Origin: Motacilla alba alba
Lineage: Eukaryota; Chordata; Aves; Passeriformes; Motacillidae
Direction of reading: 5' to 3'
Assembly: GCF_015832195.1 (NCBI RefSeq)
Contig: NC_052027.1
Location: 3,038,001-3,102,000, forward strand
Length of the DNA stretch: 64,000 nucleotides
The notes beneath the pieces were generated by a model. The model was not told the origin of the DNA. It made no database searches and worked only from the letters and a program-made list of their open reading frames with translations. Shown one piece after another: positions 24,401 to 38,600 of this stretch; position 1 is the first letter of the stretch; every line of letters begins with the position of its first letter. Position numbers and translations under genes: made by a program.

Positions 24401-25486
24401 AAATCAACACCATAAAAAGTGACACATGAGAACGCTGTCCTTTCTGCCTGTGTTTGTAATGCCTTCTCAATGGCTCTATTAGAACTCGTATCAGCAAACC
24501 CATGCAGATCTCTGCACGAGCTGTTAATGATTATAGACTGTTGTTTACCTTATCAGGGAAGCTGTCAATAGGCCTAGTTAATGAATTTCTTTTTTTCTTG
24601 TCATGGGCATTTTATTTAACAGTTTATTAACTCCCAATCCAATTCACTAGAGGTCTTGGCAGAATTCTAGAGATATATTATACACATGCTCTTGCTTTCT
24701 TCTCTATTTAGACAATTTCTGGTCCAAAATTATTACATCAATTTCCCAGCACTGCAGATACAACTCTGACCACTCCAATTACCCGCCTGCTCCACAATAC
24801 AGCAGCTGTAACTTCGAGTCATCAGGAAGAAGTTTATTAATTTAGCTCCAACTGAGTGCCAACCATTTCACTGCAGTGCAACAGAAAGTGATCTGCCCAC
24901 GGGAGAAACCTTGCCCTGTTTGTCTCTTGGCTTTTCTGAAAGGACTTTATAAAATTTGCAAGGATGAACAGTGGCTCCAGTGCAGAATCTGCATGGAAGC
25001 TTCCCTAAATCCTGGCAAGAACAAAGGAGTGTTTCAGGTGGGAAGCTGCTATTTTTTTGAGCCTCAGAATTCAGGTTTGCTGGGGATGCAGCAGCACTTA
25101 GGGTCTTTTCCCCCCTCATTTCCAAGGGCTGAAGTTTGTTTACACTTATTGGTGGGTGCTGTTTCCCCTTGAGTCATCTTTTGCTGGTAACTCTGAATAT
25201 AAACCTCCAAATTCACTCCTAACCATATTATTCCCAAGAATGCTCACAATCTTAATATCCTGAGCATTGGATACACCCGACCTTCAGGCAAAATTGGGTT
25301 GAATTTCAATTGACCACTGTGCCCTGGGGCTGTACACTCACCTGGGATGCCCAACAGCCTGGCAGCAAGGAGCAGAGCTGCAGCAAAAAGAGATGCTCAG
25401 AACAGATAAAGCTGGACTGTAATGGCCAGGGTATCATGGAGGAGTCACCTGGGGATCACAGAGCTGATCCAGGTCTGAAGAGAGGG
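21441..25486. other. Noncoding sequence, no gene recognised
   Basis: Unique sequence, AT-rich at 21800-22650 and 24350-24860 and more balanced at 22900-24230. Open frames of up to about 125 codons (22907-23611, 23621-24242) overlap each other on both strands and show no domain or splice pattern. Confidence 0.5.
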
Positions 25487-25571
25487 GAGGGAAGGGAAGG
25501 GAAGGGAAGGGAAGGGAAGGGAAGGGAAGGGAAGGGAAGGGAAGGGAAGGGAAGGGAAGGGAAGGGAAGGA
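25487..25571. repeat. (GGGAA)n pentanucleotide microsatellite
   Basis: About 17 nearly perfect GGGAA copies form an 85-bp homopurine tract, with purine-rich edges on both sides. The repeat gives a spurious (GREGK)n peptide in one frame. Confidence 0.95.
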
Positions 25572-28500
25572 AAAGGAAAAAAAGCTTCTCAACTGGATAA
25601 ACAGAAGAACCCACCCAGGAAAGCAAGGAGTGAGGCAGGGAAAGCTCTCATAGAGTTGTCAGCCAGGCTGTAACACCTGGTTGTGTGTAACCTCCAGCAT
25701 GATCCTCACTCTGCATCCTTCACATGACAGGAAAATTCCCAGGGATTTCCTCAGCCAGCAGAGATTGGTCTGGGATGCAAAGGGATTGTTTTGCCTGCTC
25801 TCTATGTTTGGAATAGATTCTGTACTTCTCAAGGTACTGAGGCAAAACAAAATTCCCCGAGCTCAAGGCAAGTCCAGATGCTGCAGCAAACCCAGCCCCT
25901 GAAGCTGAGCACGTTTTGCAGGTGAGGTTCTGCTGTCTGCTTGAAAATGTTATTGTGGGCATTATGCTACAATTCCAGCCATCTCCTGTCATCTTGAATT
26001 GCTGTTGGTCAAATACCTGTAACCCCAAACACAGAGCCTGTCTTTGAATTACAGAAAACAGCTGCCAAAACTGGCAGCTTAAATACCATCACTCCATCAG
26101 CGGGGCACCAGCCGAGGGGAAATGCCAAGGAAATCCTCCTGCAGCAACAGCACAGCCAGGGCAGAGCTTTGGCATCTGTGGGCTGCTGAATACATCCCAG
26201 TCAGGGCGCAGAGCCCAGTACAGGGAACTGGGACTGACTGGGAGCAGGTTTGATTTCCTTGACTGCTTTGAGAAGTCGCGCACAAACCCCTGACGGTCAC
26301 TGGAACACAGGACCAAAATCTCTGATTAGATTTTCTGCTGAGTAGGGGGAGAAGGAAAAAAAAAAGGCAATTCCTGTGCAGTGCTCCCAAAAGAGCCAAA
26401 AGTGACCCTGCAGAGCTGGGCTGCTGCCCAGGGTGAAGGCCGCACTCCATTTCACAGGAATATCAAACATGTTTGGCAGTCAGGTCTTTTTCTGAACTGA
26501 GAGTGAACTGTTGCACTTCATGGATGGTTACTAGTGCAGATGTCTGGGGTTATGAAAGAGCAAAGATAGATTCCTGATCTTTAGGCAAGGCAAAAATTGA
26601 GAATGGAAGGGAAGAGAGCTTTTCTCAAGTGGAATAAGGAACAAATGTGAAGTAAGTATTTGAAAATTGCTTCAAAGCCACTTAAGTCAATGAGAGGTTT
26701 GAGTTCCCACTCATTCCAGTAAGCTTTTAATCAGGCCAATAAAGAGGAGACAGAAACAGACTGGTGGAAATTAGAGAGATGTAATCAAAACACGTGTATC
26801 CATTTAGAAATGGGACATAAAATGGACTTTTCCCTTTACACCATGTTTAATGCTCATGCTTCTGAAGATATTTATTTAGAAAACCAATCAGATTCTCGTT
26901 GGCAGTGAACATAATAATCTAATAAGTTTTGCAGACGTATATGGAATGGTAGCTATAAAAGACACCACCTATAAATTAAGGTTCAAAAGGTGAGACAGAA
27001 ACAGAATATTAAATAACAGCACCTTTCCCTAAGTTGAGTTAACTGTTCCAGCAAAATTTATTGCCAATCTGGCTACAACATCTGCAGAACTAAAGGAATT
27101 GTTAGAGAAAAATGAAACTTGTCTTCCTGCCAAAGTTTGGAGAGGCTTAAACAAAAATTAATATCTATAAGAAATCCTGGAACATTTTTGAAAAATTATC
27201 TGCCTGGCAAATCTTGCTGCTTTTCAGAGAAATAAAAGCATTTTAAAAGGCATCTTTCACAGTGCAGCACAAACTTGCTGCACAGAAATGATGGTGCTTT
27301 GATACAACTGCTTTCAAATGCCATCCCTGCGGTAAGGTAAATTTATGCTAATCACTCTTACTTCTGTCAAAACAAATCTGATGCATTCTCTACAGAAACA
27401 GACACCAGGCTCTTGTATCCTCCCAGAACGTGGCACATGCTGGTGCTGAATTCAAGGGATATGGATGATAATGTAGAGGCCCATCCCTATGAGCAGGTTC
27501 AAGGTGACACTTGAGGACACTGCTCTCCTCTGGGTCATAAATCCTCTCTCTGGTTTGTGTTCTGGAGGAGAGCTGCCAGAGCAGCTGAGATGGGCTGCAG
27601 AGGCCTAAAAACTCATCAACACTCACCCATTTTTGCCTATAAAATATCCAGCTGCTTAAACATGCTAATGTTTAACTTCCTTTCAAATTCTGGAATCCTC
27701 CAGTTCCTTTTAATTACTAGATTGTACGAGATTAACGGCACCAAGAATTCAGTCACTTGATGAGACGCTGCTTCTCTTTTTATCACTGAAATCTGATGCC
27801 TACAGCCTCTGCTTTTTGTGATAATAGACCACGGAAAAGAAGATAATCCATACTGCTATATTTTAAAATCTGAATTCTCTCCTCTCAGAGCGCCTCTCAG
27901 AGAACTGGGCTCTCTGGGCTGCTCCTCGTTAGCAGGAGGCACATGTTGGATTTCCAAGCAACACTGCGCTTGCCGAGTGAGATATCCAAATTCCTGCCTT
28001 GGGGTGCAATGCCAGCACTGCCTGCACTGTTGGAAAACTTGGGTTTAAAATGGCAAGGCCCAGAGAAGAACATCAGTTGCAAACTGAGATCCCAGTATTG
28101 GGCAAGGGTAAGGGGCTGAAATGCTGAATTCGTGACTTAAAAAACAAATTTTGATTAAGGAATAGTTGGTGGAGGACCAGAAACCAGGATTAAATCAACT
28201 CATGGATGGCAAAAGATCCAGCATTTGGACAGCATGGACTTCTCCAACACACAGAGCACTCTTCACTCCCATTCCATCAAACTGGGAGAAATTCTTGCAC
28301 AGCATTTAAAGATCGTCAGGACTGTGAACAATGATTTCTGTTCGTAATGCTTTGGTTGTTATGACACCTTCTGGCTGTGGATTTCAGCTAATTACAGTAA
28401 TTACTTTATCCACAGCATCTTTAGCTCCGGTAAAGGCACCGCCATCCCATTATCCATAAACACTTCTGCACAGGGCAAGTTTGAGTTCCCCTGTGCCCAC

Positions 28501-31003
28501 AAGGACCAACATGCTCAGATTTTTCTTCCCAACAGAGCATCAGGGATAGATCCAAGGTGCTTTTTGATTCTGGGATTTCAAATTTGCACAGTCCTCACGT
28601 GTAAATAAGTCCCTCATGCATATTTGATTGCTGCCTTGGGTGGCAATATCCCTGCCTTTAATGTATGTGCACATTGTGCAGTAGCTGTGGGAACTGTAAC
28701 TTTGAGGTTTCACAATTTAAAAAACAAAAGAGAAAGGATGTATTTATAGCCTTTATTTATTTGGCTTATGAATCAACATGTTAATATTGATGCAATGGAA
28801 GAAGAAAGGAAAACAAACTTCTAAAGAGAAAGCGCAACATCAAACACTGATCTGTTTGTTTTCCTCTTCTGCAAAGTTCCCAAAACGGCAAAATTGCAGC
28901 AGCAGAAAGGGAAAGAATCATAAACCAAGGGCCAGACAAAAGAGAGAGCAAGCTGCAGAGAGGTGAGCAGCTGAATTAAGTTCTCAGAGATCAAGTTTTA
29001 CCAGTCACAGGTGACACTGTGCCCGAAGATGCTGTGACACATCCCAGGAATTGCCATCCCCGGGAGCCTCGAAGCTCAACCTGCCCCAGGTGCTCAGGTA
29101 AGCACAGCACTGCTTTCCACAGTCACCACTGAGCTCTGGGTGGGCACAGAATGTGGGATCCCTGTCTTCCTGTAGGTTTGGGCTTATCTGAGCTGCCTTG
29201 AGGGGTTTGTCACAGCCCAGCGCTGCCCTCACTGACCACGGCAGTGGCACTGGGGCTCGTTCAGCTGCAGCTTCACCACAGGGCGAGCTCAAATCACAGA
29301 CATGTTATGAAGGAAACAGAAAAGTCCCCTCTCAGGTGGCCCTGTGGGGTGAGCCTGCTCTCTCTGAGTCTGGGAGTGAGAGATGCTCCTGTGGTGAAGT
29401 CAGAAGAGTAAAGCACCATGATTCATTTATTACACCAGGGAATTTCAGGGAAGGATCCAGCTCGATCCCTCTCTCTCTCTCAGGCCCTGGCCACTTTAGC
29501 ACTTCCCTCTCAGATGTCCTTTACCTGCATTCCCACCATGGGAGTTATGGCCACAGAAAATGCCAGATTTCAACAAAATGTGGAAGGAAGGGAAAATCTT
29601 TCCACTCTCACTTGACAGAGGGCTGGGATTGTGCCAGAGATGAGGAGCTGGGCAGAGGAATGGAGCAACAGCTCTGGTGTGTGGATAAGGTAGAATGAAT
29701 ATCCATGAGATCCTGATTGAACCACATGTAACCAAGAGCCATCAAGCCCTGGGCACTCTGACTAATTGTTGTGACCAATTAATAACTTGGAGTCCACCTA
29801 GTGAAGCCCAAACTGCCCCACGCAGCTCTTTGCAGGAGCAAGGAATGAACTTGTCTGCAACACTGCCTGAAGGTGGAGAGTTTGGTTACCAGGCTCAGGG
29901 GTGGAGATGATCATGGCAGTAGAATTGTTTTGTTTCTCTGAGATATTCCTGTGATACATAAAAAAAAATATTTTGCTTTCCACTGATTCACCAAAGACAC
30001 ACAGTACATTCCTAACTTAGAATATTAAGGGATTTTTTTTTTTTGTCCAGACAAAGGTTCTGCCATAAAGCCAAATATGTTTGAAACACACAGCAGTTCA
30101 AAGCAACAGTGATCCCTGAGACACTTATATTTACTCCTACTGTGACACAGTTCAGCATGGAGAAGTTGGCAGAAAGAACTGTGCTGTAAGCACAAGTGCA
30201 TCCTCTGCTTTCCTGTGTGATTACAGCTCATTTGGGCCCTGTAGTTTTCTCTGGCAATGAAGCCCTTAATAGCAGCCTGAGATTTCTGAAGGCTGACCCT
30301 GTGCTATTTGTACCCACCTCATCTCCAGATACAGGTCCTTACGAATAAAGCCACTTAGAGGGGACATTATAACTTAATTCTGTGATTAATGATTTGGATT
30401 CTCTGGTAAACAAACTTTCCCCTGCAGAGGGACAATGCTGGAGCCAAAGAAAGGGGCAAGAGTACACTGGCCCCTTCATCTGCTGACTATTAACTTTTCT
30501 GGGATGTAATTATTTTTTTTTCTTCTCTGATCCGTGTGGTCTGGTATCCATTTAATCTGCAGACTGTAAGTACATTTTACAGAAGGTGAAAAATGAGGGA
30601 TCTGATGTGTTCCTACAGGCTGGATAAAAGTGTGGAGCTGGCTCCCAGCACGGGGCTGCTCCCCACAGCTCCTTCAGATATGAACATTATTGCCACTGCG
30701 CTGAATGGCTTCCATATCATGGCATAAATCTGTCAATTAGGATTGCAATTAGCATCCCTGACTAATCCTGCCCATGCTGGGAAGTTGCAGCATGCGAGTT
30801 CCTCACCAAAGGGGATGGTTTTGTTCCTTCATTATTCCATTTTAATACCGAGGCAGAGGTGGATAGGACAGAAAATCAAGTTTTCTTTTAAATGGGAGGT
30901 GAGGAGTTGATTAGAAGGGTTTCAGCAGAAGGTCTTGATTCTCCTATATCTCATGAAATTCTATATTCAAATTCACATTATGCATCAGATCCTACACATT
31001 TCT
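25572..31003. other. Noncoding sequence, no gene recognised
   Basis: Mostly AT-leaning unique sequence; 26650-27400 and 28560-28830 are strongly AT-rich. The open frame at 29198-29698 (+, 166 codons) is the longest in the interval but shows no domain, signal peptide or splice context. No CR1 or LTR is visible. Confidence 0.5.
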
Positions 31004-31073
31004 TTTAAAATGAATGCTCCAGATTTTCTTTAAAATGAATGCTCCAGATTTTCTTTAAAATGAAAGCTCCAAA
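31004..31073. repeat. Short tandem array, 25-bp unit, about 2.7 copies
   Basis: The units start at AAAATGAATGCTCCAGATTT: 31007-31031 and 31032-31056 are identical, and a third partial copy begins at 31057 with AAAATGAAAGCTCC. Confidence 0.92.
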
Positions 31074-34000
31074 GCTGCTCTGAACTGCGTGAAGGACTTT
31101 GTCCCACAGCTTTGTTCTCACAGCTCTTAAAAGTCTCATAAAAATGAAGTTATTTGAGCTGTGTAAACACACCCTCCCCACCATCATATTCTCCTATGGC
31201 AAAGCCTTTTTATACTCTCTTAACAGTGTAAACAGATTTTTTTATTTCAAAAATAATATCTGTAAGCATTTAATGTGCTAAGATTTAATGACGAAAATAA
31301 TCCAGTCTTCAAATGTGACTAAAACATAATTTAAAAAACCCCAAGGAACAACAAAAAGTCGATGTGAGCACTGTGTTTTGTGCAACATCTGGAAATAAGG
31401 GATTTCTTTCTCTTTTTTCATGACTTTCTTTATGCCAGTAGAGGGCACAACTGTTTAAATCACATTTATTTCACACACAGTGGGCCATAATAAAGGCAAT
31501 TTAAAAATTCATAGGGAAAAAAAAAACCCATCTATTTCCAATAATGAAAATTTTGTGGCGTTTTCTTGTATTATCCATAAACTGCTAATAGCAAAAAAGA
31601 ATATTATTTGAATGATTTTGCATGCCACAACTGCAAATGTTTGAATGTTTCTGCTGATTTCACTATCAGAAAGCAAATTTCTGGGCAATGGGATTAAGGG
31701 AACGAAAGATAATGAGATGGAATTGCATGAATAGAATAAAACCAGTATTAATTTAAACCCAAACCCCATTAATTTGCTGCTTTTAAACAGGAGTTGGAAT
31801 GTTTGTGACTTTTTAATCAGATTTTATACAAAATCGTGGTAAAGTTTCTGTATAAATCACCTCTGCAATGGGAAACAAAATCTTGGGGTAATTTTTCATT
31901 GTATTATTCCACCTGACATCCATGTAAAGGGAATTAGAGAGGCTTGGGATAAACCATGGGCTTGAAAATGACAAAACAGCAGCTCTACTTTTCATGCATA
32001 GCTTAGGATCCTTTCATCCCAGAGTTTATTTCTGGAAAGGCTTTGAAAAATCCTCAAGTCAATAGATTAATAGCTTACCTGGAATTGTAAAGGAAAAATT
32101 AATTAACAGAAAGAGCATCCGGTGGGACCAAAGTTTAATAAAACACAGAAGAAAACCCAGTAACTTGTTTTCTTCCACTTTCTGGCCAAAGTCTCTAAAT
32201 TTTTGGAGCCAGCTCTGTGCAGGGTTTCAGTGAGTAGAAAACCTGATATTGGATTGATTCTAATGCTGAAATTAGAGATGTTATCGTCCAGCCAGCCAGC
32301 ACTCTGCTGTCAAGGAAAGTTTGACAGAATTATTGAAGAACGTGGCAAATTGCCAGCCAGGATGGAACTGGTGTTTGGGAGAGGGACACAAGAATCACCA
32401 CCAGCAGGAACTGGGACAAGAATATATCATCAACTTGAATTCTCTTAGAATCTTCCTTTTATTTTAACATTCTCCAAGTATTTTAAAGTCTGCTTTCAAT
32501 GTGTTAAGGTTCACAAGTGCCCTCCCTCTGAGCTGCAAGAACATTCTGGCTGGAGGTCACTGACATGCTGTTTTCCTTATTTTTCCTGCTCAAAGACATT
32601 TGCACAGGGTCATTTGTATTCATTACTGATGCAGAGTTTTCCCATCAGGGTATTTATAGATCTCAGAATTATTAATATTTGATTTAGGGAAGTATTCTTA
32701 ACCTGGACAGGGATTAAGGCGTGTGTTTTCTGGAGACAAATGTAAATAGTGGCTGAAATAGTTCACCAAATCCAAGCTCCTGGGGCTCTTTTTTGCCTTA
32801 TTTATCTCTCAGGTAGGCTGGTTTCCATTTTGTTCCTTTCCAGGTCACTGTTATTTATGCTCCTTGTTTTATGTGGCTGCATCTGATCCTGCTGGCAAAG
32901 GATTAAATGCATTTTACCTTCTCCTTCCCTCAGACATGTTTGGGATGCCTGAGCTAACTCATGAATGAAACTGCATAATGCTGAAGCCTGAACCTACTTT
33001 ATTATATCAACATTTAAAGTGTCAGATGATTTTAAAGTTCTACAGAATTACTCCTTGGCTGCATGGAAGAAATGGCTGAAGGGATGAAGACAGCTCCTGG
33101 TGTTTGGCTGCCATGAATTCCCCAGCTAGGAGGGAAAGCTTTGGAAAATACTAAAATCCTGCATCACATTTGCAAGCAAATATTGTCCCATTACAGAAAT
33201 CACTTTAAAAATATGAGTTAAGCTCTTTGGAGTAGAATGAAAAATCCCTGTGAGGCTAGGAAGAGAAGGAGGAGGAGCTGCTGTTTCCTCCTCTCCTCAC
33301 AGTGCCAATGATCACATTTCAGAGCACTTTTCAGGAGTATTTCTTTGCTGGGCAAGTATTTCCTACCACATTTCACTGGCAATGCCTTCCTGTGCTTTGC
33401 TTTCTGTCTTCACCCACTGAACAGAAAATTCAGAGTAATTTTTTGGATTCATTTCTCCTCTATGGGTTCCTCTCCTCAAAAGTCAGTTTGAGCCTAGGAG
33501 TCATTTCTCCTCCAGAGAGAGCCTCCTGCCCTGTGAGAGCTCCTTAGCACTCTAAACAAAATATTTCATTTCTTTAATGAACAAAGCTGAGCTTTTGGTG
33601 GAATTAAAACCTCTCATTAATAAAATGCTCCATATTTAGCAAACTTGAATAGTACATCAGGCAATTTGTTGGAACAAAGGATGGCAGGGGTGGTGGGAAT
33701 ACAATTTTGGGTTTAATTGGATTTGATTAGGAAAGTTACACAGCCCATCACTCAGCTTCCAGGACAGCCATAAAATGTCTTTGCCTTCCACTGGATTGCT
33801 GGCCAGGCCTCCAGGCATCAGGCTGGTTCCTGCTGAACACTTCAGCTCAAGGTTGCCAGTTAATGGGTAATGATCAGAACTGATCCCTTGCATTTTAATG
33901 GGTGTGACAAAATCAGGCAGAAGCACAGCAAAAATAACTTGAAATACAGGGGAGTGATGGTATTTTAATGCCTGGTAGCTGCAGATGTTCAAATTACTGT

Positions 34001-37000
34001 AATGCTATTAAAATCAGTGGCTATTAATACACAAATATTTCAATGACACACAAAAGCAGAGTCAAAAAAAAAAAACAAGCCTGAAATAATGACAAAACTA
34101 AAATTGCCCATTTATTGGAATTAGCCTTCAATCACTTCTTTCTAATGGGCAAGAGGCTGCACATCTGACAGCACCACTCTCATTGCTCTCCCTCCCAGAC
34201 TTCACAGATTGCTTTTATGCCTCCATCTACCTATATGTGAAATCATTTCCCCATTTTAATTTTCCTTCTCTGCGATTTCAAGATATTGTATATCAGTTTG
34301 CACTTGCTGGGCACTTAACCTTCCTATTATCATTTTCTTTCTGTGAGAGGCTCTCCAGCACAGTTGCACACAATCCACTTTCTTTGGTGGCTTTTGGAAT
34401 AGTCACCGTGGCCTGCTGCAGGTCCTGCCTGCATTAAGGACATTTGCATCCTCAGAACACCACTGGGGTGATTACAGAGGTGTAAACCCTGAAATGCAGA
34501 TTCTGTCAGGGCAAAGTGAGGCTTCCAGGGCTGCTCTTTAATCCAGCCACAGAATTAATTTCCTTCATACAGCCAGAGCCACTCATTAAGCCTCCCCTTC
34601 CGGCCCTTCCCTCCTGCTGCTCCCAACACCAGTTGCACTCTCCATTTATTAGCACGAGCAGCAGCTGATGGAGGCAATGAAATGGGAATTTTAAGATGCT
34701 TGGTGATTTAATCAATTGGGTTCGATGCCAAAAGAAGTGTTACCACTGAATTCAGTGAAATTAGACCAGAGCTGTGCTGGCTGCTCCTGAGAACAGAATC
34801 GTTTTAAGATAACACCTCCCAGGCCTGTGGAGAGCAGGATTGTCCAAAATCCAGCTGGCCGTGGGCACGAGGAGCACGGCTGATGTTGGGGTCAGTGTTG
34901 GTGACCATGGACCAGGCAAGGGAGTGAATTCAGCTTATCCTGTGGCACCACCACACCAAGGAATCTCCCCTGGGCTTGTGATACAGATACTCCAAAACAA
35001 CGCCTAGTTGTTACAGCTGACCTCAGTCTTGAAAGAAATGCACAATCCCTTAACTGTGCCTGCAGATCAAGGCTCAGATTAGCTGGTATCAGTGTCAGCT
35101 CAAGGAGGGAAGCATCACTTAAAAATTAGGATGATTAAATTGACATTAAGCAGTCCTCTTTAAATAAGAATCCCGTAAGTGTTACTGGAAAGAGTCGATT
35201 TTCTACTCATTTAACTTCACCCAAAGGATCCTATATTTTGTCCATATATTTTTGCCATTGACACAATTATGCCTGAAAGTGTGATTGGAAAAGGTGGGCT
35301 ACTCAAACTTTTATACCTAGAAGGACTGAAAACTAAATTTTCAACAGGTTTTAAATTTATTTTTAATATTCTACTTTCTAGGCTGTTTCAGTTAATTGAA
35401 ACTGATGCTAATTGTCAGTGGTAAGACCAGACTAATGGTCCATGCAGCCTCATTGGGAAGAGCCCATGTAGGCAATGTCCTAGAGAGGTTTTACAAACCA
35501 AAATCTGCTTAAACTTGAGGTGAGTTCCTTGGTATTTCTGCCAGTGGTAAGAGAAACTCGTCAAAAGCTAAAGCAGCTGGGAGAAAAACACTAATTGAAT
35601 TTTTAATTATTTTTTTCTGGAGGAATTTATGGTGTATCTAAGTCTGCTTGTTCCTGATGGCTAAATTTCCATCTCAAATTTGAAAAACAAGGTTTGTCAA
35701 AGCAGGACACAAAAGTTATGCGGGCAATCCATGGGGTGAAAAGATGAACATGGAAAAACTGCTGGGAAAAGGACACAGCAGCTAAAGCAGAGAACAGTGA
35801 GAGGGTGTAGTTAATTGGAGCAAGAGCTCAGTTGATATTCTAGGTCTACAGCTGCCATCAGGATGGACAGGGTTAAGCCAGGTCTTCAAAACAAATGATT
35901 AATTGGGAAGTTTAAATATGATCTTCATGTACCTGCTTACACCTGTGTAGGGTTTTTTTCCCACTTTGATTCTTAGGAAGCCTTAATTAGACAACACTAG
36001 AGTAGAAGCATTGCTGTTCTCATGTAATTTCAGAGAGCTGTCTGAATGACAGAATGACAAGTGGAAATGAAAAAAAAAAAAATCATTAGCTGGAAGGAGC
36101 ATGAAACTGTTAATTCAGTTGTTATTACTGAAGGTGAATTGCAGTGGGTTCAGAAGCCCCAGGTGGCAGAAGGGCAGCACAGGCTCAGGGGCTGTGTGAA
36201 AACATTCCAGGTAACCTGAGAGAATTCACTGTCTGCAAATTGCTTCCCTTCAGTAAGTATATGGTGATACTGCACCTTTGCTGTGTTTTCTGAAATGAAT
36301 ACAAGAAAGGCACTTACAAACCCACTATTTCTGCATGCCTGGGTTGCTGGAAAATAAGTGAGGGGAAGAGTGGGTTCGGTCCTTTTTAACTTGTCATCCT
36401 AAAGATTAGAGTCATCTTTTCAACCTCACAATCTCATAAAGTGCCTCTCTGACAAACTTAAAATAAAAGTATCTTTTATGTGGCCGAACTTGATACCTAT
36501 GATAGGAGTTTGAAGTCCTTGACTTAACTGAAATTGAAAAAATATGTAAGTTGGCCAAAGGAGTCTGAAGATGGGGCTGGGCTGGAGGTGACAAAGGACA
36601 CCAGGCAAGGCAAGCTGCAGGATGCATTTTTAAAATTTGAACAGCCTCTGTGGTTGGTCAAGCATAAAAATACAGGCTATCCTTCTCACGCTGGCCTTCA
36701 CAGCTAAAGCTGCTATTTCCATGTGGAGAGCTGTGCCACAGGTCCCCGACCTTGTCAGCTCTCATAAGACTGGGGTGTTGTGAGTACGTGAGCAGCACAG
36801 CTCTGAGGAAGCCAAACGTGCATTTGGGGTTTGCTCCTGCCCTGTGCTCAGCCACTGCCCCACAGAGGAGCTCACAGCTCTACCTGAGCTGCAGCTTGTG
36901 GGGAACTAAGGCTTGACCCCAGTCCTAGTGCAATAATAACTGGAAGTTAGTATTATCTTCCAGGCAAAAGCCCAAAGTGGAGTTTCAGCGATGTGGCGGA

Positions 37001-37614
37001 GTGATCAGACTGTGCTACACCAGCCCAAACAGGCTGGGAGAACCCTCCTGCCCCGAGCCAGGGCTGAGCCAGACCTCACTGCTACAAACCTCTGAGCTCA
37101 GCTCACGGCAGCTCATTAAATCTCTGTAATTCTATCATCTCCATGAGTCCTATTTGATCACACTCTGCCAATTAAAAATGCATCTTGTTTTCCTGAGATA
37201 ATTTAGTTTTTGACATCCCTTCCTCAGACCAGTGCCACATTTCATTACTGAAGTGGCTACACTTCTGTGCTGGACATTTCTTCATTATAAACCTGCACAT
37301 GCATGGAAAAGTAAGGACATCTCTTTGGGTCAGGGCTCCTGCACCAAGTCTGGGTCAACAGATGCTGTGTCAAGTCTCTACTTTCCCCAGAGGAGATGTC
37401 ATTGTTTCTCAGCCAGCACATTTCAATAATTCATGACACAACTGGACAGGAAGGGAAACGGAGGTGGCAGCGACTTAAATCTTATTTGCTGAAGGAGCAA
37501 ATTGTTTCCCTCACATCCTTCCTCCTTATGCCATGACAGCAGAGCATCACCACCCTGTCCAGAATTCCTCTGTGTACGAAATGACAGCTATTAAGTCCTT
37601 TCTCCCTTCTGGGA
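31074..37614. other. Long noncoding interval, no gene recognised
   Basis: AT-rich unique sequence dominates (31100-36600), becoming more GC-balanced after about 36,650 on approach to the CpG island. A few A and T runs occur (34066-34076, 36069-36081). No exon or known repeat could be supported. Confidence 0.5.
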
Positions 37615-38100
37615 AGATCCCAGCACAGGGAGGAGCTGGAGCTGCTGCAGAGCCCAGAGGAGGCTCCAGGATGATCCCAGGGATGGAGCAGCTCTGCTGG
37701 CAGGAAAGGCTGGCACAGCTGGCATCGTGCACCTGCACAGGAGAAGCTTTGGGCTGAGCTCAGGGTGGCCTTGCAGGGCCTGAAGGAGCCCCAGGAAACA
37801 TGGAGAGAGACAATTGACAAGGGATGGAGGGACAGGACTCAGGGAATGGCTTCACACTGCCAGAGGGAAGGGCTGGATGGGATATTGGGAATAAATCCTT
37901 CCCTGGGAGGGTTCTGAGGCCCCATCACAGGTGCCCAGAGCAGCTGTGGCTGCCCCTGGATCCCTGGCAGTGCCCAAGGCCAGGCTGGACAGGGCTTGGA
38001 GCAGCCTGGGACAGTGGAAGGTGTCCCTGCCACGGTAGGGGCGGCACTGGATGGGCTTTAAGGTCCCTTTCCACCCCAACCATTCTGTGGTGCTATGATT
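37615..38100 (+). mobile_element. CR1 LINE 3'-end copy, upstream of the CpG island
   Basis: A 5'-truncated CR1 with the normal 3' order: GGAGCAGCTCTGCTGG, CAGGGCCTGAAGGAGCCCCAGG, GACAAGGGATGGAGGGACAGG, ATGGCTTCACACTGCCAGAG, GGGATATTGGGAATAAATCC, CCCTGGATCCCTGGCAGTGCC, AGCAGCCTGGGACAGTGGAAG, then TTTAAGGTCCCTTT and the ATTCTGTGGT.CTATGATT tail. Bases 37626-37835 are identical to 54266-54475 in another CR1 16,640 bp away, while the remainder differs at roughly one base in ten. Confidence 0.93.
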
Positions 38101-38479
38101 GACTCTCTTACATCAACACTTCACGGTGGCTCTGAAGACAAAGTCATCTCTGGTAAAATCTGACTTCAAGTGAGGCACGGGGAGCTAATGCACACTTTAT
38201 TATAACACACACATCACTGTGCTTTGGGATGCTGAAAGATAACACAGGTTTCAGGAAATTCAGAACTATCTGCTACCAAAAAACCCCAAAAAACAAAAAA
38301 GGGACTTAAAGGAATACTGCTCAGCCTTAATTACACCACACAGCTCTAATGCTGCGATCAGCCGGAGCCAGATCCAATAAAACCTCCACCCGGCTCCTGC
38401 ACAGCGACCTACGTAAACCTGACTCTTTCCCTGGGCTTCCAGCCCAGGAACGAGATGCAGTTTTCATTTAAGCCATAAC
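38101..38479. other. Upstream flank of the CpG island
   Basis: Bases 38101-38340 are AT-leaning with an A/C-rich run (about 38276-38302). From about 38340 GC content rises. A CCAAT pentamer occurs at about 38375 on the + strand. I see no exon. Confidence 0.45.
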
Positions 38480-38600
38480 GCCTCAACTTTCCCCGGCAGC
38501 GCATCCCCCCTGAGCGGCTGGGTCCAGCGGGGCTCCCGGGGGAACCGCGGCCGCCGCCAGCGGAGCATCCCCGGCGCCGGCGGGCCCGGCTGTGTCCGGA

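Noticed and set aside
25310..25600. Open frame ending in a (GREGK)n repeat
   Set aside because: The repeat is translation of the (GGGAA)n microsatellite; the rest has no recognisable feature.
29198..29698. 166-codon + strand open frame
   Set aside because: No signal peptide, domain, splice context or codon pattern supports it.
37482..37820. Open frames on both strands around 37.5-38.1 kb and 54.0-54.7 kb with shared peptides
   Set aside because: The similarity comes from two CR1 LINE copies, mostly 3'-terminal noncoding sequence.
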